DNA from: Ruegeria denitrificans
GTDB taxonomy: Bacteria > Pseudomonadota > Alphaproteobacteria > Rhodobacterales > Rhodobacteraceae
Direction: 5' to 3'
Length of the DNA: 64,000 nucleotides
Assembly: GCF_001458295.1 (NCBI RefSeq)
Contig: NZ_CYUD01000001.1
Span: 496,001-560,000 of the forward strand
Made by a program: the position numbers and the translations under genes. A model generated the notes under the pieces. It saw only the letters and a list, made by a program, of their open reading frames with translations, made no database searches and had not been told where the DNA came from. Below are positions 28,953 to 38,105 of the stretch, one piece after another. The stretch's first letter is position 1, and every line of letters starts with the position of its first letter.

Positions 28953-29624
28953 ATGCGCACGGTTATCTTTGATCTGGACGGAACTTTGGCCGATACGTCA
29001 GGTGATCTTTTGGCGGCGGCCAACCACTGTTTTCGTCAGATGGGGCATGGAGATGTTCTAGTTCATGATGACGACGCAGCAGTAGCTTTGCGAGGTGGGC
29101 GGATGATGTTGACCCACGGGTTGAAGCGGGTTGGGGCGTATCACGAGAATACCGTTCACGCCTATTACCCAACGCTGCTTGAGGCCTATGCGCAGGACAT
29201 CGACACCCATACCCAGTTCTACCCCGGTGCGCTTGAGGCCGTCGAGATGCTGAAATCCCAAGGTTATGGCGTGGGTATCTGCACCAATAAACCCGAGGCT
29301 TTGGCCGATCAGTTGCTGACCCAGATGGGCGTGCGAGGCCAGTTTGCGTCTTTGGTAGGGGCTGATACGTTGCCGGTGCGCAAACCGGACCCCGAACCGC
29401 TGCGCGAGGCCGCGCGTCGGGCAGGGGGGCATCCCGATTTGTGTGTGCTGATCGGCGATTCCGACACCGACCGAAATACTGCGCGGGCGGCGGGCGTGCC
29501 CTCGGTGCTGGTGACGTTTGGCCCGTCCGGAGACGACATGGCCGCGTTAGAGCCCGAAGCACTGCTGCATCACTTTGATGATCTGCCCGAGCTGGTCACC
29601 GGTCTGATCGGTGCGGCGGCGTAA
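28953..29624 (+). CDS. gph: HAD hydrolase, phosphoglycolate phosphatase-like
   Basis: 223 aa. HAD motif I is FDLDGTLADT (nucleophile Asp7, acid/base Asp9); motif II is in GICTNKPEAL; motif III is Lys of VRKPDPEPL; and motif IV is LIGDSDTD. This fits the Gph/CbbZ group that hydrolyses 2-phosphoglycolate, but other phosphate monoesters are possible. GGAGAG lies 5 bases before the ATG. It precedes the aminotransferase gene by 39 bases. Confidence 0.85.
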   Translation: MRTVIFDLDGTLADTSGDLLAAANHCFRQMGHGDVLVHDDDAAVALRGGRMMLTHGLKRVGAYHENTVHAYYPTLLEAYAQDIDTHTQFYPGALEAVEMLKSQGYGVGICTNKPEALADQLLTQMGVRGQFASLVGADTLPVRKPDPEPLREAARRAGGHPDLCVLIGDSDTDRNTARAAGVPSVLVTFGPSGDDMAALEPEALLHHFDDLPELVTGLIGAAA

Positions 29625-29663
29625 TTTCTTGACCCCAACCCTTTGCAGGATAAGAACTAGCCC

Positions 29664-30854
29664 ATGACCGAGACATTCACCGGCAGCTTCACCCAGCAGG
29701 AACCCATCCCCGACGAGGCGATAGAGGCCGCCATGGCCGTTCTGCGGCACGGGCGTCTGCACCGCTACAACGTCGTGCCCGGAGAGTTGGGGGAAACCGC
29801 GCTGCTTGAGCAGGAGTTTGCGGCCCAGATGGGGGCAAAATACTGTCTGGCCGTGTCATCCGGAGGATATGCACTAGCAACCGCATTGCGGGCAGTCGGG
29901 GTGCAGCCGGGTGATCCAGTCCTGACCAACGCTTTCACGCTGGCGCCGGTGCCGGGGTCGATTGCCTCGGTCGGGGCAAAGCCGGTTTTTGTGGGCGTGA
30001 CTGAGAATCTGACGATTGATCTGGATGATCTTGAGGCCAAGCTGGATCAGGCGCGGGTGCTGATGCTCAGCCACATGCGCGGACATTTGTGTGATATGGA
30101 CCGGCTGATGCAGATGTGTGATGCGGCGGGCGTTGCGGTGATCGAAGACTGCGCCCACACAATGGGTGCCGCTTGGCGCGGCCAATTGTCGGGGCGTCAG
30201 GGTGCGATTGGGTGCTATTCCTGCCAGACGTATAAGCACGTCAATTCCGGTGAAGGCGGTCTGTTGATCACCGATGATGAAGTACTTGCGGCCAAGGCCA
30301 CGATGCTATCGGGATCCTATATGTTGTATGAACGCCATCTCGCCGCGCCGGGGCCCGAGGTATTCGAAAAGATCAAATACACCACCCCCAACGTGTCCGG
30401 CCGCATGGATAACCTGCGCGCCGCGATCCTGCGCCCGCAGCTACGTGACCTTGACCGGCAAGTGCAACGCTGGAATGAGCGCTATGATGAAATCGCAAGC
30501 GTCCTGCGGGACACCCCAGGTCTGACGATTGTAGAACGTCCCGAGCCTGAGACTTACGTTGGCTCATCAATCCAGTTCCTGCTGCTCGACTGGTCGCCAG
30601 AACGCATCGCCGAAGTCATCCGGCGCTGTGCCGCGCGGGGGGTCGAGATTAAATGGTTCGGTGGGGCCGAGCCGACCGGGTTCACCTCGCGCTATGACAG
30701 TTGGCGCTATGCCGAAAGTACGCCTTTGCCCGCAAGCGACCGTATTCTTGCCGGGGTAATGGATATGCGTGTGCCGTTGACCTTTTCACTGGACGATTGC
30801 CGCGTGATCGCGCGCATCATCCGGGCCGAGGTTGGCGCGGTCTATCAATCCTGA
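29664..30854 (+). CDS. DegT/DnrJ/EryC1/StrS family aminotransferase
   Basis: 396-aa PLP-dependent sugar-aminotransferase-fold protein. The cofactor lysine is Lys191 in QTYKHVNSGEGG, and the cofactor-site IEDCAHTMGA precedes it. Family members transaminate nucleotide-bound keto-sugars, but this one stands outside any polysaccharide cluster, so its substrate is unknown. The gene follows gph closely and ends one base before the stop of the decayed Hint gene on the other strand. Confidence 0.88.
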   Translation: MTETFTGSFTQQEPIPDEAIEAAMAVLRHGRLHRYNVVPGELGETALLEQEFAAQMGAKYCLAVSSGGYALATALRAVGVQPGDPVLTNAFTLAPVPGSIASVGAKPVFVGVTENLTIDLDDLEAKLDQARVLMLSHMRGHLCDMDRLMQMCDAAGVAVIEDCAHTMGAAWRGQLSGRQGAIGCYSCQTYKHVNSGEGGLLITDDEVLAAKATMLSGSYMLYERHLAAPGPEVFEKIKYTTPNVSGRMDNLRAAILRPQLRDLDRQVQRWNERYDEIASVLRDTPGLTIVERPEPETYVGSSIQFLLLDWSPERIAEVIRRCAARGVEIKWFGGAEPTGFTSRYDSWRYAESTPLPASDRILAGVMDMRVPLTFSLDDCRVIARIIRAEVGAVYQS

Positions 30855-31918
30855 TCAGGAAATCCGTGTTTCGAGCACGGGTTTTTGGTTCTTCAGCAAC
30901 CGCTCGACCAGGCGTTTCTGTTGCAGGTTTTCGGGAATCATGTGCGGGGGCAGGGTGATGCCCTGATCTGGCAGGTCAGGAAAGATCATCCTGATTTCCT
31001 GCCGGGCCTGTGGTGTGACAGATGCCAGGGCGGTATCTGCCCGCAACAGGCTTTCACTTGGCGCGCCATTGGCAAAGACGATCTCATGCGTGTCAAATAG
31101 CAGGTGGAAATACCCGACCTGATCAGCGCTTTGGTCAACTTCGATCCCGGGCAGTTCGGTCAGCTTGATGGCCGAAACCAAAACATCCGGCGTTCCGAAC
31201 ATTCGCTGCGCCACAGCTGACGAGGTCTGCATTCGGTGCTGTCGCGACAGGGACAGGTCCTGCTGTAGCAACCCGTTCCCCATTGCCTCCTTGGCGATTC
31301 GAATCGGTCAAAGTTTCAGGTTCATCTCAAGTTCGGCTGCTGACAAACGCCGTTGCCCGACCCATTGCAGTGGTTTCAACCTCGAACGGGTCAGAACACG
31401 ATCACCCGCGCGCAGAGATTCGATGGGTCGTTCGCCGAATTCAGTTTCGATCAGCTTGCCTTTGCAGAAACACACGATCAGCGAGATTTTTTCGATAATT
31501 GCCCCAAGGCTGTCGTCAGGATCCAATTCAGAAAAGCGCAGGAATAGTCCCCAGCACTTGGAAAATCTACGTCGACAGAGATAGTTGAAAAGCTGTATTG
31601 CGTTGGTAGGACCGTCATCGACGCAATAGCGACTCCGTTTGAGTCAAGCACTTCGACGGTGAAGCCTTTGCCTGCAAACTGGCTGGACGCGTTTCATAGT
31701 GCGGTATCAAATGTCAGCTGGCCCGATTTGGGGTCGGTCAGCGTAAAGCTTTGTTCCAGAACAGTGACCGCGTTCCTGTTGCCATCAAGTTCAGTGACTG
31801 TGTTTGAGGGCCCTTTTCCAAGAAAGGCACATTCGGATTTGAACTCCAGATCCGTGCCTGTCCAATTGGCATCACCATTGTCGAAGGTCTCGTTAATAAT
31901 AACGTTGGTTGGGGGCAT
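30855..31918 (-). pseudogene. Decayed Hint-domain protein gene, three lesions
   Basis: Joined translation gives one protein: an N-terminal domain starting MPPTNVIINETFDNGD, then a Hint (Hedgehog/intein) domain with VCFCKGKLIETEFGERPIESL and SLSRQHRMQ, then the usual C-terminal tail. It is broken by a TGA at 31694-31696 (CGA to TGA would restore Arg), a one-base deletion near 31541-31546 (GACTATTCCTGCGC), and a second in-frame TGA at 31308-31310. The length of 1064 bases is one short of 355 codons, which agrees with one lost base. Intact relatives are common, often multicopy, in Roseobacter genomes. The pieces 30855-31283, 31308-31526 and 31694-31918 should not be annotated as separate genes. 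Confidence 0.85.
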
Positions 31919-32032
31919 CGTGATATTCCGCAGTGCGAAACAATATGCATTATCAGTTGGTTGGATGAGTATTTGTTTAACGATTGTCGCAAAATCAAGT
32001 CATCTCGGTAACAATTGTGAATGTGACTGCGC

Positions 32033-32078
32033 TTGACCCCTGAGCATGGTCGTGGCAGATTATTTGAACAACTGTTCA
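32033..32078 (+). promoter_or_regulatory. Candidate ivd promoter and operator
   Basis: TTGACC (32033-32038) and GATTAT (32058-32063) are possible -35/-10 boxes with a long 19-base spacer. Immediately after lies the inverted repeat TGAACA-AC-TGTTCA (32065-32078), 18 bases before the ivd start, a good position for a repressor site controlling the leucine operon. Confidence 0.45.
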
Positions 32079-32096
32079 TTAACTGGGGAGGGGTGG

Positions 32097-33260
32097 ATGT
32101 TCACGGCCACTATGCAATTCGATCTGGGTGAGGATGTGAATGCCCTGCGCGAGATGGTGCATCGCTGGGCGCAGGATCGGGTCAAACCGATGGCGGCCAA
32201 GGTCGATCAATCGAACGCCTTTCCCAATGAGTTGTGGAAAGAGATGGGTGATCTTGGGATGCTGGGGATCACGGTGTCCGAAGAATACGGCGGGGCGGGA
32301 ATGTCCTATCTGGCCCACACCGTCGCGGTGGAGGAGGTGGCGCGGGCCTCGGCCTCGGTCTCGCTATCTTACGGGGCGCATTCGAATCTGTGCGTCAATC
32401 AGATCAAACTGAACGGTACAGATGAACAGAAGGCCAAATACCTGCCGCGCCTGATTTCGGGTGACCACGTGGGCGCTTTGGCAATGTCTGAGGCCTCGGC
32501 CGGATCGGATGTTGTTTCGATGAAGCTGCGCGCGGAAAAGCGCAACGATCATTACCGGCTGAACGGCAGCAAATACTGGATAACCAACGGGCCGGATGCA
32601 GACACTCTGGTCGTTTACGCCAAGACGGACCCGGATGCAGGCTCGAAAGGGATCACCGCATTTCTGATCGAGAAAGAGATGAAAGGTTTCTCGACCTCTC
32701 CGCATTTCGACAAGTTGGGGATGCGGGGGTCCAACACGGCCGAACTGATCTTTGATGATGTCGAAGTGCCATTCGAAAACGTTCTGGGCGAAGAGGGCAA
32801 GGGCGTTGCGGTTCTGATGTCGGGTCTGGACTATGAACGCGTCGTGCTGGCCGGGATCGGCACCGGCATCATGGCAGCCTGTCTGGACGAGGTCATGCCC
32901 TATCTGGCTGAGCGTAAACAGTTCGGCAAACCGATCGGTAGCTTCCAACTGATGCAGGGCAAGATTGCCGATATGTACACCGCGATGAATTCGGCACGGG
33001 CCTATGTCTATGAGGTTGCCAAGGCCTGCGACAGAGGGGACGTGACCCGTCAGGATGCTGCGGCGTGCTGCCTCTATGCCTCAGAGCAAGCGATGACACA
33101 GGCGCATCAGGCAGTGCAGGCGATGGGCGGGGCCGGGTTTTTGGCGGATTCGGCGGTCAGCCGGATATTCAGGGACGCCAAACTGATGGAGATTGGCGCA
33201 GGCACCAGCGAAATCCGTCGGATGTTGATCGGGCGTGAGTTGATGAGCGAAATGCGTTGA
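32097..33260 (+). CDS. ivd: Isovaleryl-CoA dehydrogenase
   Basis: FAD-dependent oxidation of isovaleryl-CoA to 3-methylcrotonyl-CoA, the first operon-specific step of leucine breakdown. Acyl-CoA dehydrogenase signatures are GALAMSEASAGSD and the C-terminal QAMGGAGFLADS; the catalytic base is Glu247 in the DYERVVLAG helix, the position typical of isovaleryl-CoA dehydrogenases. Length is 387 aa from the ATG at 32097, which has GGGGAGGGG just upstream. The electron acceptor ETF is not encoded here. Context with mccAB and mvaB supports the assignment. Confidence 0.95.
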   Translation: MFTATMQFDLGEDVNALREMVHRWAQDRVKPMAAKVDQSNAFPNELWKEMGDLGMLGITVSEEYGGAGMSYLAHTVAVEEVARASASVSLSYGAHSNLCVNQIKLNGTDEQKAKYLPRLISGDHVGALAMSEASAGSDVVSMKLRAEKRNDHYRLNGSKYWITNGPDADTLVVYAKTDPDAGSKGITAFLIEKEMKGFSTSPHFDKLGMRGSNTAELIFDDVEVPFENVLGEEGKGVAVLMSGLDYERVVLAGIGTGIMAACLDEVMPYLAERKQFGKPIGSFQLMQGKIADMYTAMNSARAYVYEVAKACDRGDVTRQDAAACCLYASEQAMTQAHQAVQAMGGAGFLADSAVSRIFRDAKLMEIGAGTSEIRRMLIGRELMSEMR

Positions 33261-33291
33261 AAAAACGCCCCGCCCAAGGGGGGCGGGGCGT
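33260..33291 (-). terminator. Strong terminator shared by ompW-like gene and ivd
   Basis: ACGCCCCGCCC (33265-33275) pairs perfectly with GGGCGGGGCGT (33281-33291). On the minus strand it is followed by a T6 run, making a proper intrinsic terminator for the OmpW-like gene. It may also pause plus-strand transcription from ivd, in which case the downstream leucine genes would need their own promoter near 34000. Confidence 0.88.
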
Positions 33292-33304
33292 CGATTGAGA
33301 GGGA

Positions 33305-33907
33305 TCAGAAGCGATGGACGTAGGACAGACCGACCAGCCAAGGGTCGATTTCCGCTTTGCCGATATCCACGCCGTCCAGCTTGACGTCCGAGTCGATGTC
33401 GAACCAGCGCACATTCAGACGCACGGCTCCTTTTTCGGTGATCATGTAATCCAGACCGGCCTGCAGCGAGACACCGAGGGAATTGTCGATGTCCAGATCG
33501 CCCAGCGGTGTCTTCTGATCGAAGAAGATGGTGTAGTTCAGACCGGCGCCGACATAGGGCTTCCAAACGCTGTTGGTCGGGAAGTGATAGTTCAGCGACA
33601 AGGTGGGCGGCAGCTGTTTGGTGCTGGCAATGTCAGTGCCACCAAGCGCGATGTTGTGATTGAACGGGGTTGCCGCCAGCAGCTCGATGCCCAGATTGTC
33701 GCGGACGAAGTATTCGGCGGTGAAGATCGCGCTGACATCCGAGCTGACATCAGCCTCAAAACCGGCAAGCGTGCCATTGTCGGATTTCGGGTCGAGGTAA
33801 GCGACGCCGACACCCAGGGTCCAGTCACCCTGGTTCTGGGCAATGGCTGGGGCGGCAAATGCGACAAGCGCAGTCGAGAGCGTCAAGGCGGCGAGTGTTC
33901 TAGTCAT
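33305..33907 (-). CDS. OmpW family outer membrane protein
   Basis: 200 aa with a Sec signal peptide (cleavage expected after APAIAQ, about residue 22) and an eight-strand beta-barrel pattern ending in an aromatic residue (SYVHRF), as required for outer-membrane insertion. The family motif FVRDNLGIELLAATPFNH and YKPYVGAGLNYT-like stretch (here WKPYVGAGLNYT) fit OmpW, a small barrel for hydrophobic solutes. I chose the ATG at 33907; the frame upstream to 33979 lacks signal-peptide character. Its position inside the leucine operon, on the opposite strand, is notable. Confidence 0.9.
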   Translation of the reverse strand: MTRTLAALTLSTALVAFAAPAIAQNQGDWTLGVGVAYLDPKSDNGTLAGFEADVSSDVSAIFTAEYFVRDNLGIELLAATPFNHNIALGGTDIASTKQLPPTLSLNYHFPTNSVWKPYVGAGLNYTIFFDQKTPLGDLDIDNSLGVSLQAGLDYMITEKGAVRLNVRWFDIDSDVKLDGVDIGKAEIDPWLVGLSYVHRF

Positions 33908-34043
33908 TTTCTGGCCTTTGAATTTGTTGATGGGCCGCTTGTGCAGGACCGGGTCGCCACGATCTCTGATCTGCATCAAGTTTCTGTGGTTTCAGAACGT
34001 TATGCGCGCGGGCAAACGGTAAGAAAAACAAGGGGTTCTATAC

Positions 34044-35570
34044 ATGCATCCCGATAGGTGCATACCCGGTATGCGGGAAGTTGGTGTCTGGGATACCCCG
34101 GCGCGACTCAATATGGCACAGCAATGTCTGGGACATCCTCGTGACCGCGTGGCGATCATTGATCTGACAGACGGGGGCCGCGAGGTTGTGACCTTTGGCC
34201 AACTCACGCGCATGACCGATAGGATCGCGCACGAATTGCAACAGCAGGTGCAACCCGGCGAGCGTGTGGGCGTGTTGCTGAGTCAGTCGCCTTGGTGTGC
34301 TGCGGCGCATCTGGCGATCTGGAAGCTTGGGGCGATTTCGGTGCCGCTGTTCAAACTGTTCAAGCGGGATGCGTTGGCCTCGCGCGTCGGGGATGCAGGC
34401 GCGCATCTGGTTCTGACCGATGCCGAAGGCGCCGCGTTGTTGGGCGACCTGGCCCGCCCTGTGCTGGTCGATCAGATTGCACCCTCGGATGATCCGTTTC
34501 CTTGCGCTGAGACCGGCCCCGAGGACCCCGCAGTGTTGATTTATACCTCGGGCACCACGGGCAGCCCCAAGGGTGCGCTGCATGGGCACCGGGCTTTGAC
34601 CGGCCATCTGCCGGGTGTCTCGATCAGCCACAATCACCTGCGCGACGGTGATTGCCTGTGGACACCTGCCGACTGGGCCTGGATCGGTGGACTGTTTGAT
34701 GTATTGATGCCTGGGCTGGCGCTGGGCATTCCGGTGGTCGCGGCACGGTTTGCGAAGTTCACGCCGGAAGCTTGCGCTCATGTGATCGCACGCGGCGGGG
34801 TGCGGAACGTATTCTTCCCGCCGACCGCGTTGCGAATGCTGAAGGCGGCGGATCAGGCAATCCCCGGTTTGCGCTCGGTCGCTTCGGGCGGTGAGCCGCT
34901 GGGGGCCGAGATGCTGGCATGGGGGCAACAGGCGTTTGGCCTGACGATTAACGAATTCTACGGCCAGACCGAATGCAACATGGTCGTGTCCTCCTGCGCC
35001 GAGGATTTCCCGGTGCAACCCGGGTGCATTGGGAAACCAGTGCCAGGGCATGAGGTGGCGGTGATCGACGAAGACGGCAATCCGACCGATGAAGAGGGCG
35101 ACGTGGCCATCCGGCGCGGCTCGGCCTCGATGCTGCTGGAATACTGGAACCGCCCCGAAGCGACGGCTGAGAAGTTCCGCGGCGACTGGCTGATCACCGG
35201 CGACCGCGGCGTGTGGGAGGGCGACTACCTGCGCTTTGTCGGCCGCGATGACGACGTGATTACGTCTGCCGGATACCGCATCGGCCCGGCCGAAATCGAG
35301 GATTGCCTGCTGACCCACCCGGCGGTGGCGACGGTGGGCGTGGTCGGCAAGCCCGACCCGCTGCGGACCGAGATCGTGAAGGCCTATGTCGTGCTGAAAC
35401 CGGGGGCTGAAGCCTCAGGGGCCGATTTGCAGGATTGGGTCAAGGACCGTCTGGCGCAGTATTCCTATCCGCGCGAGGTGGCGTTTCTGGAGGAGTTGCC
35501 GATGACGGTGACGGGGAAGGTTATTCGGAAGGAATTGAAGGCGCGGGCGGCGGGGGAGTCCATTGAATGA
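34044..35570 (+). CDS. AMP-forming acyl-CoA synthetase
   Basis: 508-aa ANL-superfamily ligase. Core motifs: LIYTSGTTGSPKGALHGH (P-loop), EFYGQTECN (A5), TGDRG and the GYRIGPAEIE hinge, and the terminal TVTGKVIRKEL with the catalytic lysine. It activates a carboxylic acid to its CoA thioester; lying between ivd and mccB it probably supplies a branched- or short-chain acyl-CoA or uses acetoacetate produced by the pathway. This is inference only. AAGGGG about 8 bases upstream supports the ATG at 34044; an ATG at 34071 is an alternative. A palindrome overlaps the first codons. Confidence 0.9.
   Translation: MHPDRCIPGMREVGVWDTPARLNMAQQCLGHPRDRVAIIDLTDGGREVVTFGQLTRMTDRIAHELQQQVQPGERVGVLLSQSPWCAAAHLAIWKLGAISVPLFKLFKRDALASRVGDAGAHLVLTDAEGAALLGDLARPVLVDQIAPSDDPFPCAETGPEDPAVLIYTSGTTGSPKGALHGHRALTGHLPGVSISHNHLRDGDCLWTPADWAWIGGLFDVLMPGLALGIPVVAARFAKFTPEACAHVIARGGVRNVFFPPTALRMLKAADQAIPGLRSVASGGEPLGAEMLAWGQQAFGLTINEFYGQTECNMVVSSCAEDFPVQPGCIGKPVPGHEVAVIDEDGNPTDEEGDVAIRRGSASMLLEYWNRPEATAEKFRGDWLITGDRGVWEGDYLRFVGRDDDVITSAGYRIGPAEIEDCLLTHPAVATVGVVGKPDPLRTEIVKAYVVLKPGAEASGADLQDWVKDRLAQYSYPREVAFLEELPMTVTGKVIRKELKARAAGESIE
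34060..34074. promoter_or_regulatory. Palindrome at the synthetase start codon region
   Basis: GCATACC-C-GGTATGC is a perfect inverted repeat, and a second pair ATGCA/TGCAT brackets the bases just before it (34044-34062). Both fall in the divergent OmpW/synthetase region and the first codons, so an operator function is possible. Confidence 0.4.
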
Positions 35571-36044
35571 AACATTTGATGCTCGCCTTTTCTCTTATAT
35601 TGGCAGGCGTTTGCACGGTGCGGGCAGAAAAGCTCGAGCAATCCGATCGAAGTTTTGGAGTGGTTCGACGGTTGCGCGCTACTAACCCAGCATAACAATG
35701 GAATGACCATGGATACCAACTGTATTAGTATCGCCGTCGACTATTGCACAATAGGCCGTGTCGTCGAAGAACGGGTGCAATGTCTTGTCAGACTTACTGA
35801 GCATGTCGATGCACTTTCGACAGAAATCAAAACAACTGTGCCTAAAAGTATTGGAAAGTCGGGCAGAGCGGCACGTAGCTACGAGCGACAGTACCTTCAA
35901 TTGGTCGAAGGCGTTTCCGATGTTTGTGATGCATCTTCTAGCGAAGAAATTCCCCCAGATACATGGTGCGAAATGCACTTGAATGCAGGGAGCTGGGTGA
36001 ATTGGCGGCACCTGCAAAGACTTGCTGGAGAGGTAGCCAAATGA
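35567..36044 (+). pseudogene. Frameshifted small secreted-protein gene inside the leucine operon
   Basis: The ATG at 35567 overlaps the synthetase stop (ATGA) and opens a classical signal peptide (MKHLMLAFSLILAGVCTVRA). That frame closes after 42 residues, but the +1 frame continues to 36044, where its stop overlaps the mccB start (ATGA). Removing one T from the T4 run at 35653-35656 fuses the two into a 158-residue exported protein with several cysteines. So either a one-base insertion has broken it or the assembly has a base error. The mature part is not recognised. Base composition looks AT-richer than the flanking genes. Confidence 0.65.
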
Positions 36045-37645
36045 AACTCACATCCAAAGCCATGCCCGCCTCTGAGGGCTTTAAGACAAATCGCGCGGCG
36101 CATCTGGACGCGCTGGCGCAAATCTCTGCCGCTGCCGAAGCGGCCCGCATGGGCGGGGGTGAGAAATCCCGCGCGCGGCATGAATCTCGGGGCAAGATGC
36201 TGCCGCGCCGGCGGGTTGCGAACCTGCTGGATCCGGGGTCTCCGTTTCTGGAAATCGGGGCGACGGCGGCGCATGGGATGTATGGCGATGCAGCCCCGGC
36301 GGCGGGGGTGATCGCGGGCATTGGCCGGGTGCAGGGGCGCGAGGTTATGGTGGTCTGCAACGACGCCACCGTGAAGGGGGGCACCTATTACCCGCTCTCG
36401 GTCAAGAAACACCTGCGCGCGCAGGAGATTGCTGAGGAAAACAACCTCCCCTGCATCTATCTGGTCGATAGCGGCGGCGCGAACCTGCCCAATCAGGATG
36501 AGGTTTTCCCTGACCGCGATCATTTTGGCCGCATCTTCTATAATCAGGCGCGGATGAGCGCGAAGGGGATTGCCCAAATCGCCGTGGTCATGGGGTCGTG
36601 TACGGCGGGCGGGGCTTATGTGCCCGCGATGTCGGATGTGACGATCATCGTGAAAGAGCAAGGCACGATCTTTCTGGCCGGACCGCCCTTGGTTAAGGCC
36701 GCGACCGGAGAAGTTGTCAGTTCCGAAGATCTCGGCGGCGGCGACGTGCACACCCGCCTGTCCGGCGTGGCGGATTATCTGGCCGAGGATGACGCCCATG
36801 CGTTGGCTCTGGCACGGCGGGCGGTCGGATCGCTGAACCTGCGCAAGCCGCAAACGGTGGATTGGGCCAGCCCCGAGGAACCGGCCTATGACCCCAAGGA
36901 AATTCTGGGCGTTGTCCCTGCGGATTTGCGCACGCCTTACGACATCCGCGAGGTTATAGCGCGGCTGGTCGATGGCTCTCGCTTTGACGAATTCAAACCA
37001 CGCTTTGGCGAGACTTTGGTGACCGGTTTTGCCCATGTAAAAGGCTGCCCAGTGGGGATCATCGCCAACAATGGCGTGCTGTTTTCCGAGGCTGCGCAGA
37101 AGGGTGCGCATTTCGTTGAGCTTTGTTCGCAGCGCAAAATTCCTCTGGTGTTTTTGCAGAACATCACCGGGTTCATGGTTGGTCGTAAATACGAAAACGA
37201 GGGCATCGCACGACACGGGGCTAAAATGGTGACAGCCGTGGCGACGACGAATGTGCCGAAGGTTACGATGTTGGTTGGCGGCTCCTTCGGGGCCGGTAAT
37301 TACGGCATGGCGGGACGGGCCTATCAGCCGCGTTTCCTCTGGACCTGGCCGAACTCTCGGATTTCCGTGATGGGAGGTGAGCAGGCCGCGGGCGTTCTGG
37401 CCACCGTAAAACGCGACGGGATCGAGCGGCAAGGCGGCACGTGGTCGGCTGAGGAAGAGGCCGAGTTCAAACGCCCGACGTTGGAGATGTTCGAGGAGCA
37501 ATCCCACCCCCTCTATGCCTCGGCCCGGTTGTGGGACGACGGCATCATCGACCCGCGTAAAAGCCGCGATGTGCTGGCCCTGTCGCTGAGCGCCGCGCTG
37601 AATGCACCGATTGAGGAGACACGTTTCGGCGTGTTCAGGATGTAG
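36041..37645 (+). CDS. mccB: Methylcrotonyl-CoA carboxylase carboxyltransferase (beta) subunit
   Basis: Transfers CO2 from carboxybiotin to 3-methylcrotonyl-CoA, giving 3-methylglutaconyl-CoA. 534 aa; typical motifs are [20 protein letters not shown], the acyl-CoA-site [14 protein letters not shown] and the biotin-site [21 protein letters not shown] chose the ATG at 36041, with GGAGAGG upstream and ATGA overlap with the preceding orphan gene; the frame further upstream has no family sequence. The partner mccA follows after an orphan gene. Confidence 0.97.
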   Translation: MKLTSKAMPASEGFKTNRAAHLDALAQISAAAEAARMGGGEKSRARHESRGKMLPRRRVANLLDPGSPFLEIGATAAHGMYGDAAPAAGVIAGIGRVQGREVMVVCNDATVKGGTYYPLSVKKHLRAQEIAEENNLPCIYLVDSGGANLPNQDEVFPDRDHFGRIFYNQARMSAKGIAQIAVVMGSCTAGGAYVPAMSDVTIIVKEQGTIFLAGPPLVKAATGEVVSSEDLGGGDVHTRLSGVADYLAEDDAHALALARRAVGSLNLRKPQTVDWASPEEPAYDPKEILGVVPADLRTPYDIREVIARLVDGSRFDEFKPRFGETLVTGFAHVKGCPVGIIANNGVLFSEAAQKGAHFVELCSQRKIPLVFLQNITGFMVGRKYENEGIARHGAKMVTAVATTNVPKVTMLVGGSFGAGNYGMAGRAYQPRFLWTWPNSRISVMGGEQAAGVLATVKRDGIERQGGTWSAEEEAEFKRPTLEMFEEQSHPLYASARLWDDGIIDPRKSRDVLALSLSAALNAPIEETRFGVFRM

Positions 37646-37646
37646 T

Positions 37647-38105
37647 ATGCCTACTGTTTTTGAAAAACTGAGTAATGGTTGGAATGCTGATCCAAACGCT
37701 CCATTGCCAGCTGTAGGTTTGGACAAAGATCACTGTTGGCTGCGCTTTGCGCCGAACACTTGGAACAATCCGTCTGAGTTGTCTCAAGGCGCGTTATATT
37801 TGCAGTTCCAAGACTGCCATCGATTTCGATTTTTACCAATCAATGATGAGAGTTGGTACAAGGGACAATGCCGTTTCAGCAAGCTCGCGCCTGCATGGGG
37901 AGAGTTCTTCTCTGTGACTGGTAATCTCTTAGAAGAACAAGAAAAAACGCCATGGATTACCGTGGGCCATAGGCCGACATGCGCCAATCACTACTTGTTC
38001 TATTTCCGTGATGAATTGTTCGAATGTACGGCTTCTTCATGGGAACTCAAAACCGAAAAGCCTGATGGCTTGGCATTTGAAGGGCCGGTTTACCATGTTC
38101 AATAA
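37647..38105 (+). CDS. Orphan protein gene between mccB and mccA, 152 aa
   Basis: I do not recognise this protein. It is intact, soluble, without signal peptide, and rich in Trp, Phe and Tyr (for example WNNPSELSQGALYLQFQDCHRFRF and WYKGQCRFSKLAPAWGEFF). Its ATG lies one base after the mccB stop (TAGTATG), and its last 11 bases overlap the start of mccA, so all three are translationally linked. It is visibly AT-richer than mccA and mccB, suggesting transfer or recent origin. The tight joints suggest real expression; a link with the carboxylase is only a positional inference. Confidence 0.75.
   Translation: MPTVFEKLSNGWNADPNAPLPAVGLDKDHCWLRFAPNTWNNPSELSQGALYLQFQDCHRFRFLPINDESWYKGQCRFSKLAPAWGEFFSVTGNLLEEQEKTPWITVGHRPTCANHYLFYFRDELFECTASSWELKTEKPDGLAFEGPVYHVQ

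Noticed and set aside
35897..37726. A 609-codon open frame antisense to mccB
   Set aside because: The translation is Arg/His/Pro-rich and has no domain; it is the reverse shadow of a high-GC gene. The sense strand encodes a complete MccB.
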